Of a DNA stretch of 7,931 bases, positions 1 to 5,803 are shown piece by piece. A model generated the notes under the pieces. The model was not told the origin of the DNA. It ran no database searches and saw only the letters and a program-made list of their open reading frames with translations. Source of the stretch: an uncultured Porphyromonadaceae bacterium (GTDB lineage: Bacteria; Bacteroidota; Bacteroidia; Bacteroidales; Muribaculaceae); assembly GCA_900555165.1 (NCBI GenBank), contig USKE01000102.1:1-7931 (forward strand). Reading direction: 5' to 3'. The translations under genes were made by a program, and so were the position numbers. Each line of letters starts with the position of its first letter. The stretch's first letter is position 1.

Positions 1-733
1 TGAGCCTGTCATAGATGTCAATGACCTCGGTGATGCGCTCGCGCCAAACCGGCCCGTGGGTGGAACAGATGGTGCCGATCTCGATGCCGCTGAGTTTGGC
101 AAGCGCTTTCTGCACGAAACTGCCGTATTTACCCACGATGTTGCTGTAATAGCGTATCATTTCGGGGAAGTAGCGGTCGGTGTTCATGTCGGTGTCGACA
201 ACCGCGCCGTTGAGCGCTCCGAAACATCCGAAGGCATCGCCGCTGAACAGGGTCTGTTCCTCCTCAAAATATGTTACCATGGTCTCGGGCCAATGTACGA
301 ATGGTGTAAGCGCGAACCGCAGTGTGGTGCCTTCGCCGAGCGACAGCGTGTCGCCGTCCTTGACCTGCAGGGTCTGTGTTTCCACTCCATAGTAGCCGCG
401 TGAATATGCCAGAGTCATGGCGTTGCCCACTATCGTAATGTCGGGGAATGCCTGCCGCAACAGTGTTATGGCGCCCGAATGGTCAGGCTCCATGTGGTTT
501 ATTACCAGATAGTCTGGCTGGCGGTCACCGAGAATGTCCTTTATCAGTTCAATCTGCCGGAGCGCGTGCGACGCCTCCACGCCGTCGATTATGGCGGTCT
601 TCTCGCTGCCGGTTACGATATATGAGTTGTAGCTTACGCCCAGCGGCAGGGGCCACATCCCTTCAAATTTTGTAGTGGTGCGGTCATTGACGCCGATATA
701 ATGTACTCTGTCGGAAATTCTGGCTGTCCTCAT
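1..733 (-). CDS. A-type flavodiiron protein (FprA family), N-terminal metallo-beta-lactamase-like part, truncated by window edge
   Basis: The minus strand is open from an ATG at 733 to the window edge (244 codons, no stop). Flavodiiron proteins are cytoplasmic enzymes that reduce O2 to water and/or NO to N2O in anaerobes. They have an N-terminal lactamase-fold diiron domain and a C-terminal flavodoxin domain, usually about 400 residues in all. The whole set of diiron ligands can be read: NHMEPDHSG (H80, E82, D84, H85), H147 in FVHWPET, D166 in FSGDAFG and H226 in STHGPVW, so the site looks intact. The N-terminal region (KFEGMWPLPLGVSYNSY) is also typical. The flavodoxin domain would lie left of the window. 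Whether O2 or NO is the main substrate cannot be told from this part. A promoter-like element lies just upstream at 757-788, giving a short leader and suggesting this is the first gene of its transcript. Confidence 0.95.
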   Translation of the reverse strand, partial: MRTARISDRVHYIGVNDRTTTKFEGMWPLPLGVSYNSYIVTGSEKTAIIDGVEASHALRQIELIKDILGDRQPDYLVINHMEPDHSGAITLLRQAFPDITIVGNAMTLAYSRGYYGVETQTLQVKDGDTLSLGEGTTLRFALTPFVHWPETMVTYFEEEQTLFSGDAFGCFGALNGAVVDTDMNTDRYFPEMIRYYSNIVGKYGSFVQKALAKLSGIEIGTICSTHGPVWRERITEVIDIYDRL

Positions 734-756
734 GGGTCGAAACGTGAATGTTTGCG

Positions 757-788
757 CAAAGTTAATGAAAATTTCAGACATCGGCATA
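757..788 (-). promoter_or_regulatory. Bacteroidetes-type promoter for the flavodiiron gene
   Basis: Read on the minus strand, TAACTTTG (764 to 757) matches the Bacteroidetes -7 consensus TAnnTTTG exactly. A TATG (788 to 785; consensus TTTG, 3 of 4) sits 20 bases upstream, which is the expected spacing for the -33 box. The start codon at 733 would then follow a leader of roughly 15-20 bases. The -7 match is good and the -33 match is weak. Confidence 0.6.
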
Positions 789-789
789 C

Positions 790-823
790 AAAAAATGCCC
801 GCGTCTAAGGGCATGACGCGGGC
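790..823 (-). terminator. Rho-independent terminator on the minus strand
   Basis: The 9-bp perfect stem GCCCGCGTC (797-805) / GACGCGGGC (815-823) encloses a 9-base loop. On the minus strand it is followed by one A and six T (795-790). The orientation fits termination of minus-strand transcription coming from the secreted-protein gene (stop at 1031) or from a small RNA in the gap. It lies immediately before the flavodiiron promoter, insulating that gene. Confidence 0.8.
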
Positions 824-1030
824 GGATAAACGGACGCCATTAAGTTATGGCAGGGTTTTTTAATGAAGCCAGAAAAATGCCGTTTTCATACATAAGAACG
901 CTTTGAGGACGCAAAGGTTTACAGCCACGGCAAAATTTCAGGCAGTTTCTTGGTGACGCATATCAGGTGGCCCGTCAATACTTTCCTGGCACGGTGCGGG
1001 TGCTATTGCGGGCATAATGCCTCGGTGGTT
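824..1030. other. Non-coding gap between secreted-protein gene and terminator
   Basis: No convincing coding sequence lies here. The structure visible is weak: GCCAT (836-840) / ATGGC (847-851) followed by AGGG and six T on the plus strand (856-861), and CTTTG (901-905) / CAAAG (912-916). On the minus strand AACCTTTG (919-912) is one base away from the -7 consensus. This leaves room for an RNA of roughly 100 bases ending at the terminator at 790-823. Otherwise it is simply a long 3' untranslated region of the secreted-protein gene. Confidence 0.4.
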
Positions 1031-1888
1031 TCAACGCACGGTTTTCTTGATGGTGCCGAGCAGGCGGTCGCCTGCGTATGCGCGGATGATATAGAGGCCG
1101 GCAGGCAACAGGCCGAGGTCGGCGATGTCTGTGGTTTCGGCAAGCAGGATGCCGGTAACAGAGTATACTGCAAACCTGTCGGGGACATCGCTTTCGGCAG
1201 ATGGGAGGGCGATGGCGGCTGCGCCGGGCTTTATCTCGCATTCCGTCCCGGTGTGTCCGAAACGGTTCGATGCATCGACATGCAGCCACGCGTAGTACAG
1301 GTTGTTGAACTGCTTGCTGGTGCCTGTCAGCGGCGATGATGCGGGATAGAGATATTCTGTATTGAGAATGGAGGAATATTCTTCTTCGATGGCGACCTTT
1401 AACCGATTGTTTTCGACTCCGGCAAACTCCACGCTGTAGTCGGCAGTGTATATGTATTCGCGTTCGGTTGGATTGAACGATATTAGCTCGGGCGTGCCGA
1501 GCCATGGCGCCAGGCTTACGGTCATATCCTGCTCGAAAGTGCTTTTGAGGTCGCCTGTTTCGGCGAATACGTAGAAACGCGCCTGGCAGATCCCCTTGCT
1601 GTCGGTGACATAATTGTCGGTAAGGTTGTCGAGCGTAAGTGCGTCGACAGTGAAACTGCGGTTCTCGGCTCCGGACGAGATAATCTGCATGTCGCCGCTT
1701 TCGGCAACAGGGAGACATGCCATCCAGCCGGTGATGTCGGCAGCGTCGAGGCCTCCGTCACACACAATCCGGTAGCTGTTGGCGCGGAAGATGTTCGGGG
1801 TTTCTTCGGTGTCGCATATCACTGACGCGGTCTGTGATATGGCAAGTACGGGGATGGCAAGAAATATGGTGGTGATGATTTTGCGCAT
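1031..1888 (-). CDS. Secreted protein with C-terminal type IX secretion-like sorting domain, function unknown
   Basis: The product has 285 residues. A signal peptide covers residues 1-18: basic MRK, a hydrophobic stretch, and a likely cleavage at AIS|QTA. The middle (about 25-235) is not recognised; it is rich in aromatic, Asp/Glu and Thr residues and reads as extracellular beta-sandwich-like material. Residues 237-285 have the layout of the Por/type IX secretion C-terminal domain: FAVYSVTGILL, then LGLLPAGLYIIRA, then a basic end GTIKKTVR, close to the family's 'vYn..G..v...LpaGvYivr' pattern. It is therefore probably exported by Sec and then secreted, anchored or left periplasmic. It is transcribed away from cysE, with about 108 bp between the two starts, and seems monocistronic with a terminator near 790-823. 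No enzymatic motif was seen. The signal peptide is clear; the sorting-domain call is fairly confident and function is unknown. Confidence 0.85.
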   Translation of the reverse strand: MRKIITTIFLAIPVLAISQTASVICDTEETPNIFRANSYRIVCDGGLDAADITGWMACLPVAESGDMQIISSGAENRSFTVDALTLDNLTDNYVTDSKGICQARFYVFAETGDLKSTFEQDMTVSLAPWLGTPELISFNPTEREYIYTADYSVEFAGVENNRLKVAIEEEYSSILNTEYLYPASSPLTGTSKQFNNLYYAWLHVDASNRFGHTGTECEIKPGAAAIALPSAESDVPDRFAVYSVTGILLAETTDIADLGLLPAGLYIIRAYAGDRLLGTIKKTVR

Positions 1889-1996
1889 GAGGTGGCAGGT
1901 GTTGGATATATTATAATAACGCAGAAAGTGATGTTTCTTATATATACGGTAGGTTGTAAATTGTGAACTTCACGGGCAGCGCGGCGTTTTAAAGAT

Positions 1997-2950
1997 ATGC
2001 ACGTCGCGCGGCATGCGGCGGCATTGAATGAATATACCGTTATGTCACACGTTTCAGCTGATGATATTTTCGCGCGTAATGTCGAGGCTCTCTCGGCAGT
2101 GACCGACATGGAGCGTGGCATGGAGCCTGCGGGGGAAGGTCCGGTGCCCTCTGTCGACGCATTGCGTGACTTTATCGGGCATGTGCGCACGGTGGTCTTT
2201 CCTGACTTTTTCGACCGCCGGCGTTCGTGCCGGTCAATCCGTCCGGCTATCATCGGCGTGAACATCGAAAAGATATACACCATTCTGTGCCGCGAAATCA
2301 TTTATGGTTTCCAGTTCGGTCGCGAGACATCGTGCATGGCGGCCAACGAGCGGTCGTCGCGCCTGGCGCTGGCTTTCATTGACCAGCTGCCGCAGATCAA
2401 GCAGACACTCTATACCGATGTGCAGGCTATGTTCGACAATGACCCGGCAGTCGACAGCTATGAGGAGGTGGTGCTCAGCTATCCTGTGATCCAGGCGATG
2501 ATACACTACCGCGTGGCGCATGCGTTGCTCGGCCTTGGCATACCCGCCATTCCGCGAATACTCACCGAGCTGGCTCATTCTGCAACGGGTATCGACATAA
2601 ATCCGGGAGCTGAAATCGGCCCCTATTTTGCCATCGACCATGGTACCGGCGTGGTGATAGGGCAGACCTGTGTGATCGGCCACCATGTGACCATATACCA
2701 GGGCGTCACGTTGGGCGCCAGGAATTTCCAGTACGATGACAACGGTCACCCGGTGAATGTTCCGCGCCATCCTGTAATCGAAGACCATGTGACAATCTAC
2801 TCGAACGCCTCGGTGCTCGGCCGCATCACCGTGGGCGCCCGCTCGGTAATCGGCGGCAACGTGTGGCTCACGAACTCCGTGCCGCCTGATTCGGTGATAC
2901 TGCAGCGGCGCCCTGTCACCTCGGCGTTTATCGACGGTCTCGGAATCTGA
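1997..2950 (+). CDS. cysE: Serine O-acetyltransferase
   Basis: This enzyme acetylates L-serine with acetyl-CoA to O-acetyl-L-serine, the first committed step of cysteine synthesis in the cytoplasm. The N-terminal half is helical. The C-terminal part is a left-handed beta-helix of hexapeptide repeats from about residue 198. Catalytic equivalents are visible: D200 in GIDINPGAEIG and H215 in AIDHGTG, with the same spacing as E. coli Asp143 and His158. GVTLGA and RHPVIEDHVTIYSNASVLG follow, with a loop between them about eight residues longer than in E. coli. The protein ends DGLGI; a terminal Ile is what lets this enzyme dock in CysK. Length from this start is 317 residues. An ATG at 2042 (Met16) would give 302 residues and is an equally plausible start, since residues 1-15 show no family signal. 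It is the first gene of a cysE-cysK-gpmA series, with 63 bp before cysK. Confidence 0.95.
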   Translation: MHVARHAAALNEYTVMSHVSADDIFARNVEALSAVTDMERGMEPAGEGPVPSVDALRDFIGHVRTVVFPDFFDRRRSCRSIRPAIIGVNIEKIYTILCREIIYGFQFGRETSCMAANERSSRLALAFIDQLPQIKQTLYTDVQAMFDNDPAVDSYEEVVLSYPVIQAMIHYRVAHALLGLGIPAIPRILTELAHSATGIDINPGAEIGPYFAIDHGTGVVIGQTCVIGHHVTIYQGVTLGARNFQYDDNGHPVNVPRHPVIEDHVTIYSNASVLGRITVGARSVIGGNVWLTNSVPPDSVILQRRPVTSAFIDGLGI

Positions 2951-3013
2951 TTGGAGCAATAGCACAATCTGACAATAAGACCCGTAACTATAAATAATTC
3001 TGAACAGTTACTT

Positions 3014-3961
3014 ATGGCAAGAATTTACCGCAAGCTTACCGAACTTATAGGGAACACACCGTTACTTGAAGTCAGCAACATCGAGCGTGACAAGCATCTG
3101 CATGCGCGTCTGCTGGTAAAAATCGAGAGTCTCAATCCGGGCGGCAGCGCTAAAGACCGCATAGCACTCTCTATGATAGAGGATGCCGTGCGCCTGGGGC
3201 ATCTGAAACCGGGAGGCACAATAATCGAGCCCACCAGCGGCAATACCGGGGTGGGGCTGGCATGGGTGGGTACATCCATGGGGTATAAGGTGATTCTCAC
3301 CATGCCCGACACCATGAGTGTCGAGCGCCGCAATCTGCTCGGCGCATACGGCGCACAGCTTGTGCTCACCCCCGGCAACGAGGGGATGCGCGGCGCCATC
3401 GCGAAGGCCGAGCAACTGCAGGCTGAGATGCCCGGCTCAATTATTCTGGGGCAGTTCTCGAATCCGGCTAATCCCGAAGTGCACCGGCGCACTACCGGCG
3501 AGGAGATCTGGCGCGATACGGACGGCGATGTAGATATATTCGTAGCAGGCGTGGGTACGGGCGGCACGATCAGCGGTGTCGGCGAAACCCTGAAAGCGCA
3601 CAATCCTGCCATAAAGGTTGTGGCCGTGGAGCCCGCGTCGTCGCCGGTGCTGAGTGGCGGTCAGCCGGGCGTACACAAGATACAGGGCATCGGCGCCGGT
3701 TTCGTTCCGCGCAATTACGATGCGGGGGTGGTAGACGAAGTGGTGAAAATCACCGACGACGATGCTATGCGCGGCGCACGCATGCTGGCGCGTCGCGAGG
3801 GATTGCTGACAGGCATCTCGGCGGGTGCCGCTTTCATGGCTGCATTTCGTGAGGCTCGCAAGCCCGAGAATGCCGGAAAGACGATTGTGGCGCTCTTGCC
3901 CGATACCGGCGACCGTTATCTTTCGACACAGCTGTTCTCATACGACGGATACCCTCTATAA
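3014..3961 (+). CDS. cysK: Cysteine synthase A (O-acetylserine sulfhydrylase)
   Basis: This is a PLP enzyme of fold type II that replaces the acetate of O-acetylserine with sulfide to give L-cysteine. The 315-residue length is normal. Visible motifs: the N-terminal IGNTPL; NPGGSAKDR with the PLP-binding Lys47; the substrate loop TSGNTG (75-79); the PLP phosphate loop GTGGT (181-185); and GISAGAA with Ser269, which contacts the PLP pyridine nitrogen. The gene follows cysE on the same strand, and the gap shows no terminator, so co-transcription is likely. The C-terminal tail of the upstream acetyltransferase is predicted to bind this enzyme's active site. CysK is favoured over CysM by overall length and motif form. 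Cystathionine beta-synthase-like alternatives are less likely because there is no heme or CBS domain. Confidence 0.96.
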   Translation: MARIYRKLTELIGNTPLLEVSNIERDKHLHARLLVKIESLNPGGSAKDRIALSMIEDAVRLGHLKPGGTIIEPTSGNTGVGLAWVGTSMGYKVILTMPDTMSVERRNLLGAYGAQLVLTPGNEGMRGAIAKAEQLQAEMPGSIILGQFSNPANPEVHRRTTGEEIWRDTDGDVDIFVAGVGTGGTISGVGETLKAHNPAIKVVAVEPASSPVLSGGQPGVHKIQGIGAGFVPRNYDAGVVDEVVKITDDDAMRGARMLARREGLLTGISAGAAFMAAFREARKPENAGKTIVALLPDTGDRYLSTQLFSYDGYPL

Positions 3962-3981
3962 CTCAGAATAAAATATTCGCT

Positions 3982-4668
3982 ATGCCTAACCTTATACTGT
4001 TGCGCCACGGCCAGAGCAGATGGAATCTCGAGAACCTTTTTACTGGGTGGACCGATGTCGACCTTTCAGACAAGGGGAGGGAGGAGGCCGCCGAGGCCGG
4101 CCGCAAGATACGCGAAGCCGGCCTTGAGCCCCGCTATTATTTCACCTCATATCTGAAACGCGCCATACACACTTTGCAGATCGCGGCCGATGCTATGGAC
4201 CGCGACTGGGTTCCCGTGACGAAAGACTGGCACCTGAACGAACGTCACTACGGCGCCCTGCAAGGACTGAACAAGGCCGAGACGGCGAAAAAGTATGGTG
4301 ATGAGCAGGTGCATATATGGCGCCGCAGTTATGATGTAATGCCTCCGGCGCTCGCGCCTGACGACAGGCGCCACCCTCGGTTCGACGCGCGGTATGCCTC
4401 GCTGACAGCCGATGAACTTCCGGCTACGGAGTCGCTTGAGATGACGATAGCGCGTGTGCGCTGTTGCTGGGAGGAGTGCATAGTGCCCGCGTTGCGCGAG
4501 CATGGCGATGTGCTTGTGGTTGCGCATGGCAACAGTCTGCGCGGACTTGCCATGATGTTGCTTGGACTTACCCCCGAGCAGGTCGTGGGACTGGAAATAC
4601 CCACCGGCGCCCCCTGGGTGTTTACCCTCGATGACCGTCTGGCTCCCGTGGCCAACCGCTACCTGTAA
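3982..4668 (+). CDS. gpmA: 2,3-bisphosphoglycerate-dependent phosphoglycerate mutase, short C-terminus
   Basis: It interconverts 3-phosphoglycerate and 2-phosphoglycerate in glycolysis/gluconeogenesis through a phosphohistidine. The fingerprint is complete: LLRHGQSRWN with catalytic His9; FTGWTDVDLSDKG; SYLKRAIHT with Arg60; LNERHYGALQGLNK with Glu87; and VVAHGNSLRG with His182. The length is 228 residues, against about 250 for E. coli GpmA. The protein stops right after PVANRYL and so lacks the flexible, basic C-terminal tail of about 20 residues seen in many family members. The bases after the stop are A/T-rich and non-coding, so this looks genuine rather than a frameshift. The gene starts 20 bp after cysK and is probably the last gene of the operon. 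The link makes metabolic sense because 3-phosphoglycerate is the precursor of serine, the acetyltransferase substrate; that link is inference. Confidence 0.95.
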   Translation: MPNLILLRHGQSRWNLENLFTGWTDVDLSDKGREEAAEAGRKIREAGLEPRYYFTSYLKRAIHTLQIAADAMDRDWVPVTKDWHLNERHYGALQGLNKAETAKKYGDEQVHIWRRSYDVMPPALAPDDRRHPRFDARYASLTADELPATESLEMTIARVRCCWEECIVPALREHGDVLVVAHGNSLRGLAMMLLGLTPEQVVGLEIPTGAPWVFTLDDRLAPVANRYL

Positions 4669-4696
4669 TCTTTATTATAAATAACGGTGTGGAAAC

Positions 4697-4727
4697 TTGG
4701 TTTATAAAATAAACCTGACTAAATTTG
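4697..4727 (+). promoter_or_regulatory. Bacteroidetes-type promoter for the membrane protein/regulator operon
   Basis: A TTG (4697-4699) is followed after a 20-base spacer by TAAATTTG (4720-4727), a perfect TAnnTTTG -7 box. The predicted transcription start is around 4731-4736, about 90 bases before the ATG at 4822. The palindrome at 4699-4715 lies inside the spacer, a position well suited to repression. The start falls on a strong hairpin, which is unusual. Confidence 0.65.
4699..4715. promoter_or_regulatory. 17-bp palindrome, candidate operator, copy 1
   Basis: GGTTTAT AAA ATAAACC is a perfect inverted repeat with 7-bp arms and a 3-base centre. It sits between the -33 and -7 boxes of the promoter at 4697-4727 and is repeated almost exactly at 4777-4793. 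The operon it precedes encodes a winged-helix DNA-binding protein, the obvious candidate to bind here. That assignment is inference. Confidence 0.55.
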
Positions 4728-4733
4728 CAGATG

Positions 4734-4763
4734 AAAAGGACGGCTACGTGCGACCGTCCTTTT
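4734..4763 (+). terminator. Perfect 10-bp hairpin, likely gpmA terminator or 5' leader hairpin
   Basis: AAAAGGACGG (4734-4743) pairs perfectly with CCGTCCTTTT (4754-4763) around a 10-base loop. It lies 65 bases after the gpmA stop and has the form of an intrinsic terminator, with A and T tracts on both sides, so it could act in both directions. Only four T follow the GC core. Because the predicted start of the next operon is about 4731-4736, the same hairpin might instead form the extreme 5' end of that transcript. Confidence 0.65.
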
Positions 4764-4776
4764 AAAATCAAAAAAT

Positions 4777-4793
4777 GGTTTATGAAATAAACT
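4777..4793. promoter_or_regulatory. 17-bp palindrome, candidate operator, copy 2
   Basis: GGTTTAT GAA ATAAACT differs from the copy at 4699-4715 at one centre base and at the last base. The two copies lie 78 bp apart, between seven and eight DNA turns, and this one ends 28 bases before the ATG at 4822. It has no good -7 box after it, so it is not simply a second promoter; the following TAAAATCG could be a decayed one. Confidence 0.5.
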
Positions 4794-4821
4794 AAAATCG
4801 AAAATCTCTAAATCCATTGTT

Positions 4822-5463
4822 ATGGAAGAAAAGAAACTTACCGAGAAAGAGAGTCTTGAACTCATATCTGCCATGATTGCACGTACGAAAGAGCGCTATA
4901 TGCTGGGCGACGGCAATATCATGCTCCTTTGGGGCTACCTCACGGTTGCCGTATCGGTGGCGATATGGATACTTCTTGCTGTCACGCACAATCCGGTCTG
5001 GAACTGGCTGTGGTTCCTGATTTGGGTAATAGGAGGTACTGTAACACCCGTGATGGCACGCCGCAAACAGCAGAAGTTCGGCGTACGAACCTATTCCGAC
5101 AAGCTGTCGTCGCGTATCTGGTCGGCAGTGGGGTACAGCGCGATAGCCTCAACCTTCTTCTGCCTGGGATTCATGCTTTTTAAAGGCATTGACGCGTGGC
5201 AGATGATGTTTGCTTTCGCGCTGGTAATCGTGCCGTTCGCCGAAATAGTGCAGGGTGTTGTGCTTGCCGAGAAACCGCTGATTGTAGGCGGTGCACTCGG
5301 TCTGCTTGCCGGGATCTTCACCCTTTGCTGTATTGCCGGGCGGGTGCCTCTGTGCGTAACCTGGTTTATGCCGGTCTTTATCGCGGCATTCGCATGCATG
5401 ATGATAATTCCCGGACATATCCTCAACCATAAGGCGAGCCGACAGAATAATGAGAGAGCTTGA
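4822..5463 (+). CDS. Six-helix integral membrane protein paired with a winged-helix regulator
   Basis: The 213-residue product starts with a charged, helical cytoplasmic segment (MEEKKLTEKESLEL...RTKERY, 1-26). Six hydrophobic stretches follow at about 33-53, 60-78, 100-120, 125-148, 153-172 and 177-197, and the tail is short and basic. The basic loop RRKQQK after helix 2 suggests that loop is cytoplasmic, consistent with both termini inside. No transporter or enzyme motif was recognised; similar small membrane proteins next to small helix-turn-helix genes are seen in Bacteroidetes, and their role is not known to me. Its 3' end overlaps the regulator gene by 14 bases, so translation is probably coupled. 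The start is preceded by an A/T-rich leader holding a palindrome and a hairpin. Acting as a membrane partner or anti-regulator of the next gene is a guess. Confidence 0.85.
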   Translation: MEEKKLTEKESLELISAMIARTKERYMLGDGNIMLLWGYLTVAVSVAIWILLAVTHNPVWNWLWFLIWVIGGTVTPVMARRKQQKFGVRTYSDKLSSRIWSAVGYSAIASTFFCLGFMLFKGIDAWQMMFAFALVIVPFAEIVQGVVLAEKPLIVGGALGLLAGIFTLCCIAGRVPLCVTWFMPVFIAAFACMMIIPGHILNHKASRQNNERA

Positions 5464-5731
5464 CCCGCTTCTGCACTCGCAGCTACGGCTTGCAGTGATG
5501 TCGATATTGATGAATGTTGAAGAAGCCGATTTCGTATACCTGAAAGAAAAGACCGACGCCACGGCCGGTAACCTGAGCGTGCAGCTTGACAAGCTCTCGG
5601 CCGCCGGTTACATCCGTGTTGAAAAGGATTTCTCGGGTCGCCGACAGCGCACGGTCTGCGTTGTGACCGAAACCGGACGTGCGGCATTCATGGAGTATGT
5701 GGATACGTTGCGTACATATCTGCATCTGTAA
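5450..5731 (+). CDS. Small winged-helix transcriptional regulator (MarR/ArsR-like, HTH_34 type)
   Basis: The product is 93 residues, essentially a single DNA-binding domain. Helix 1 covers roughly residues 7-21 (LLHSQLRLAVMSILM), helix 2 about 28-35, and the recognition helix about 39-53 (AGNLSVQLDKLSAAGY). A basic wing, IRVEKDFSGRRQRT, runs to about 72, followed by TETGRAAF and a C-terminal dimerisation-type helix. This order is typical of stand-alone winged-helix proteins that bind palindromic operators as dimers. No metal-binding cysteine pair or ligand domain is present, so any signal may come through the membrane protein encoded just upstream, whose gene it overlaps by 14 bases. The two palindromes at 4699-4715 and 4777-4793 are candidate sites for autoregulation. 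The domain call is confident; the target sites are inference. Confidence 0.88.
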   Translation: MRELDPLLHSQLRLAVMSILMNVEEADFVYLKEKTDATAGNLSVQLDKLSAAGYIRVEKDFSGRRQRTVCVVTETGRAAFMEYVDTLRTYLHL

Positions 5732-5757
5732 CCGGAATCATTCCGGGCACTTTCCGG
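5732..5757. repeat. CCGGAA/TTCCGG inverted repeat cluster between regulator and Nudix genes
   Basis: CCGGAA (5732-5737), TTCCGG (5741-5746) and a second TTCCGG (5752-5757) allow two alternative hairpins or a compact operator. The cluster begins directly after the regulator's stop codon, has no T tract close behind it, and overlaps the -33 region of the Nudix promoter. It may be a weak terminator or a regulatory site. Confidence 0.45.
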
Positions 5758-5781
5758 TTCCGACGGTTTTGTTTATCTTTG
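5751..5781 (+). promoter_or_regulatory. Bacteroidetes-type promoter for the Nudix hydrolase gene
   Basis: TATCTTTG (5774-5781) matches the -7 consensus TAnnTTTG perfectly, and TTTC (5751-5754) lies 19 bases upstream as a 3-of-4 -33 box. Transcription would begin around 5786-5790, giving a leader of roughly 15 A/C-rich bases before the ATG at 5804. Confidence 0.75.
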
Positions 5782-5803
5782 TCGGATACAAACACAACAT
5801 ATT

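Noticed and set aside
56..403. Plus-strand open frame of 115 codons at the left edge
   Set aside because: It is opposite the flavodiiron gene, whose metal ligands are all present on the minus strand.
899..916. Short inverted repeat CTTTG/CAAAG
   Set aside because: The 5-bp arms are too short to be meaningful alone; it is mentioned only as part of the non-coding gap.
975..1718. Minus-strand open frame of 247 codons overlapping the secreted-protein gene in another frame
   Set aside because: The product is extremely Arg- and His-rich without domain structure; the overlapping frame has a signal peptide and a recognisable C-terminal domain.
1934..1964. Promoter-like TTTC-N19-TAAATTGT before cysE
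   Set aside because: The spacing is right but the -7 box matches only four of six fixed positions, so it was not listed as a feature.
2234..2965. Long minus-strand open frame (243 codons) opposite cysE
   Set aside because: It lies entirely antisense to a well-supported enzyme gene, its product resembles no protein fold, and it arises from the codon bias of the opposite strand.
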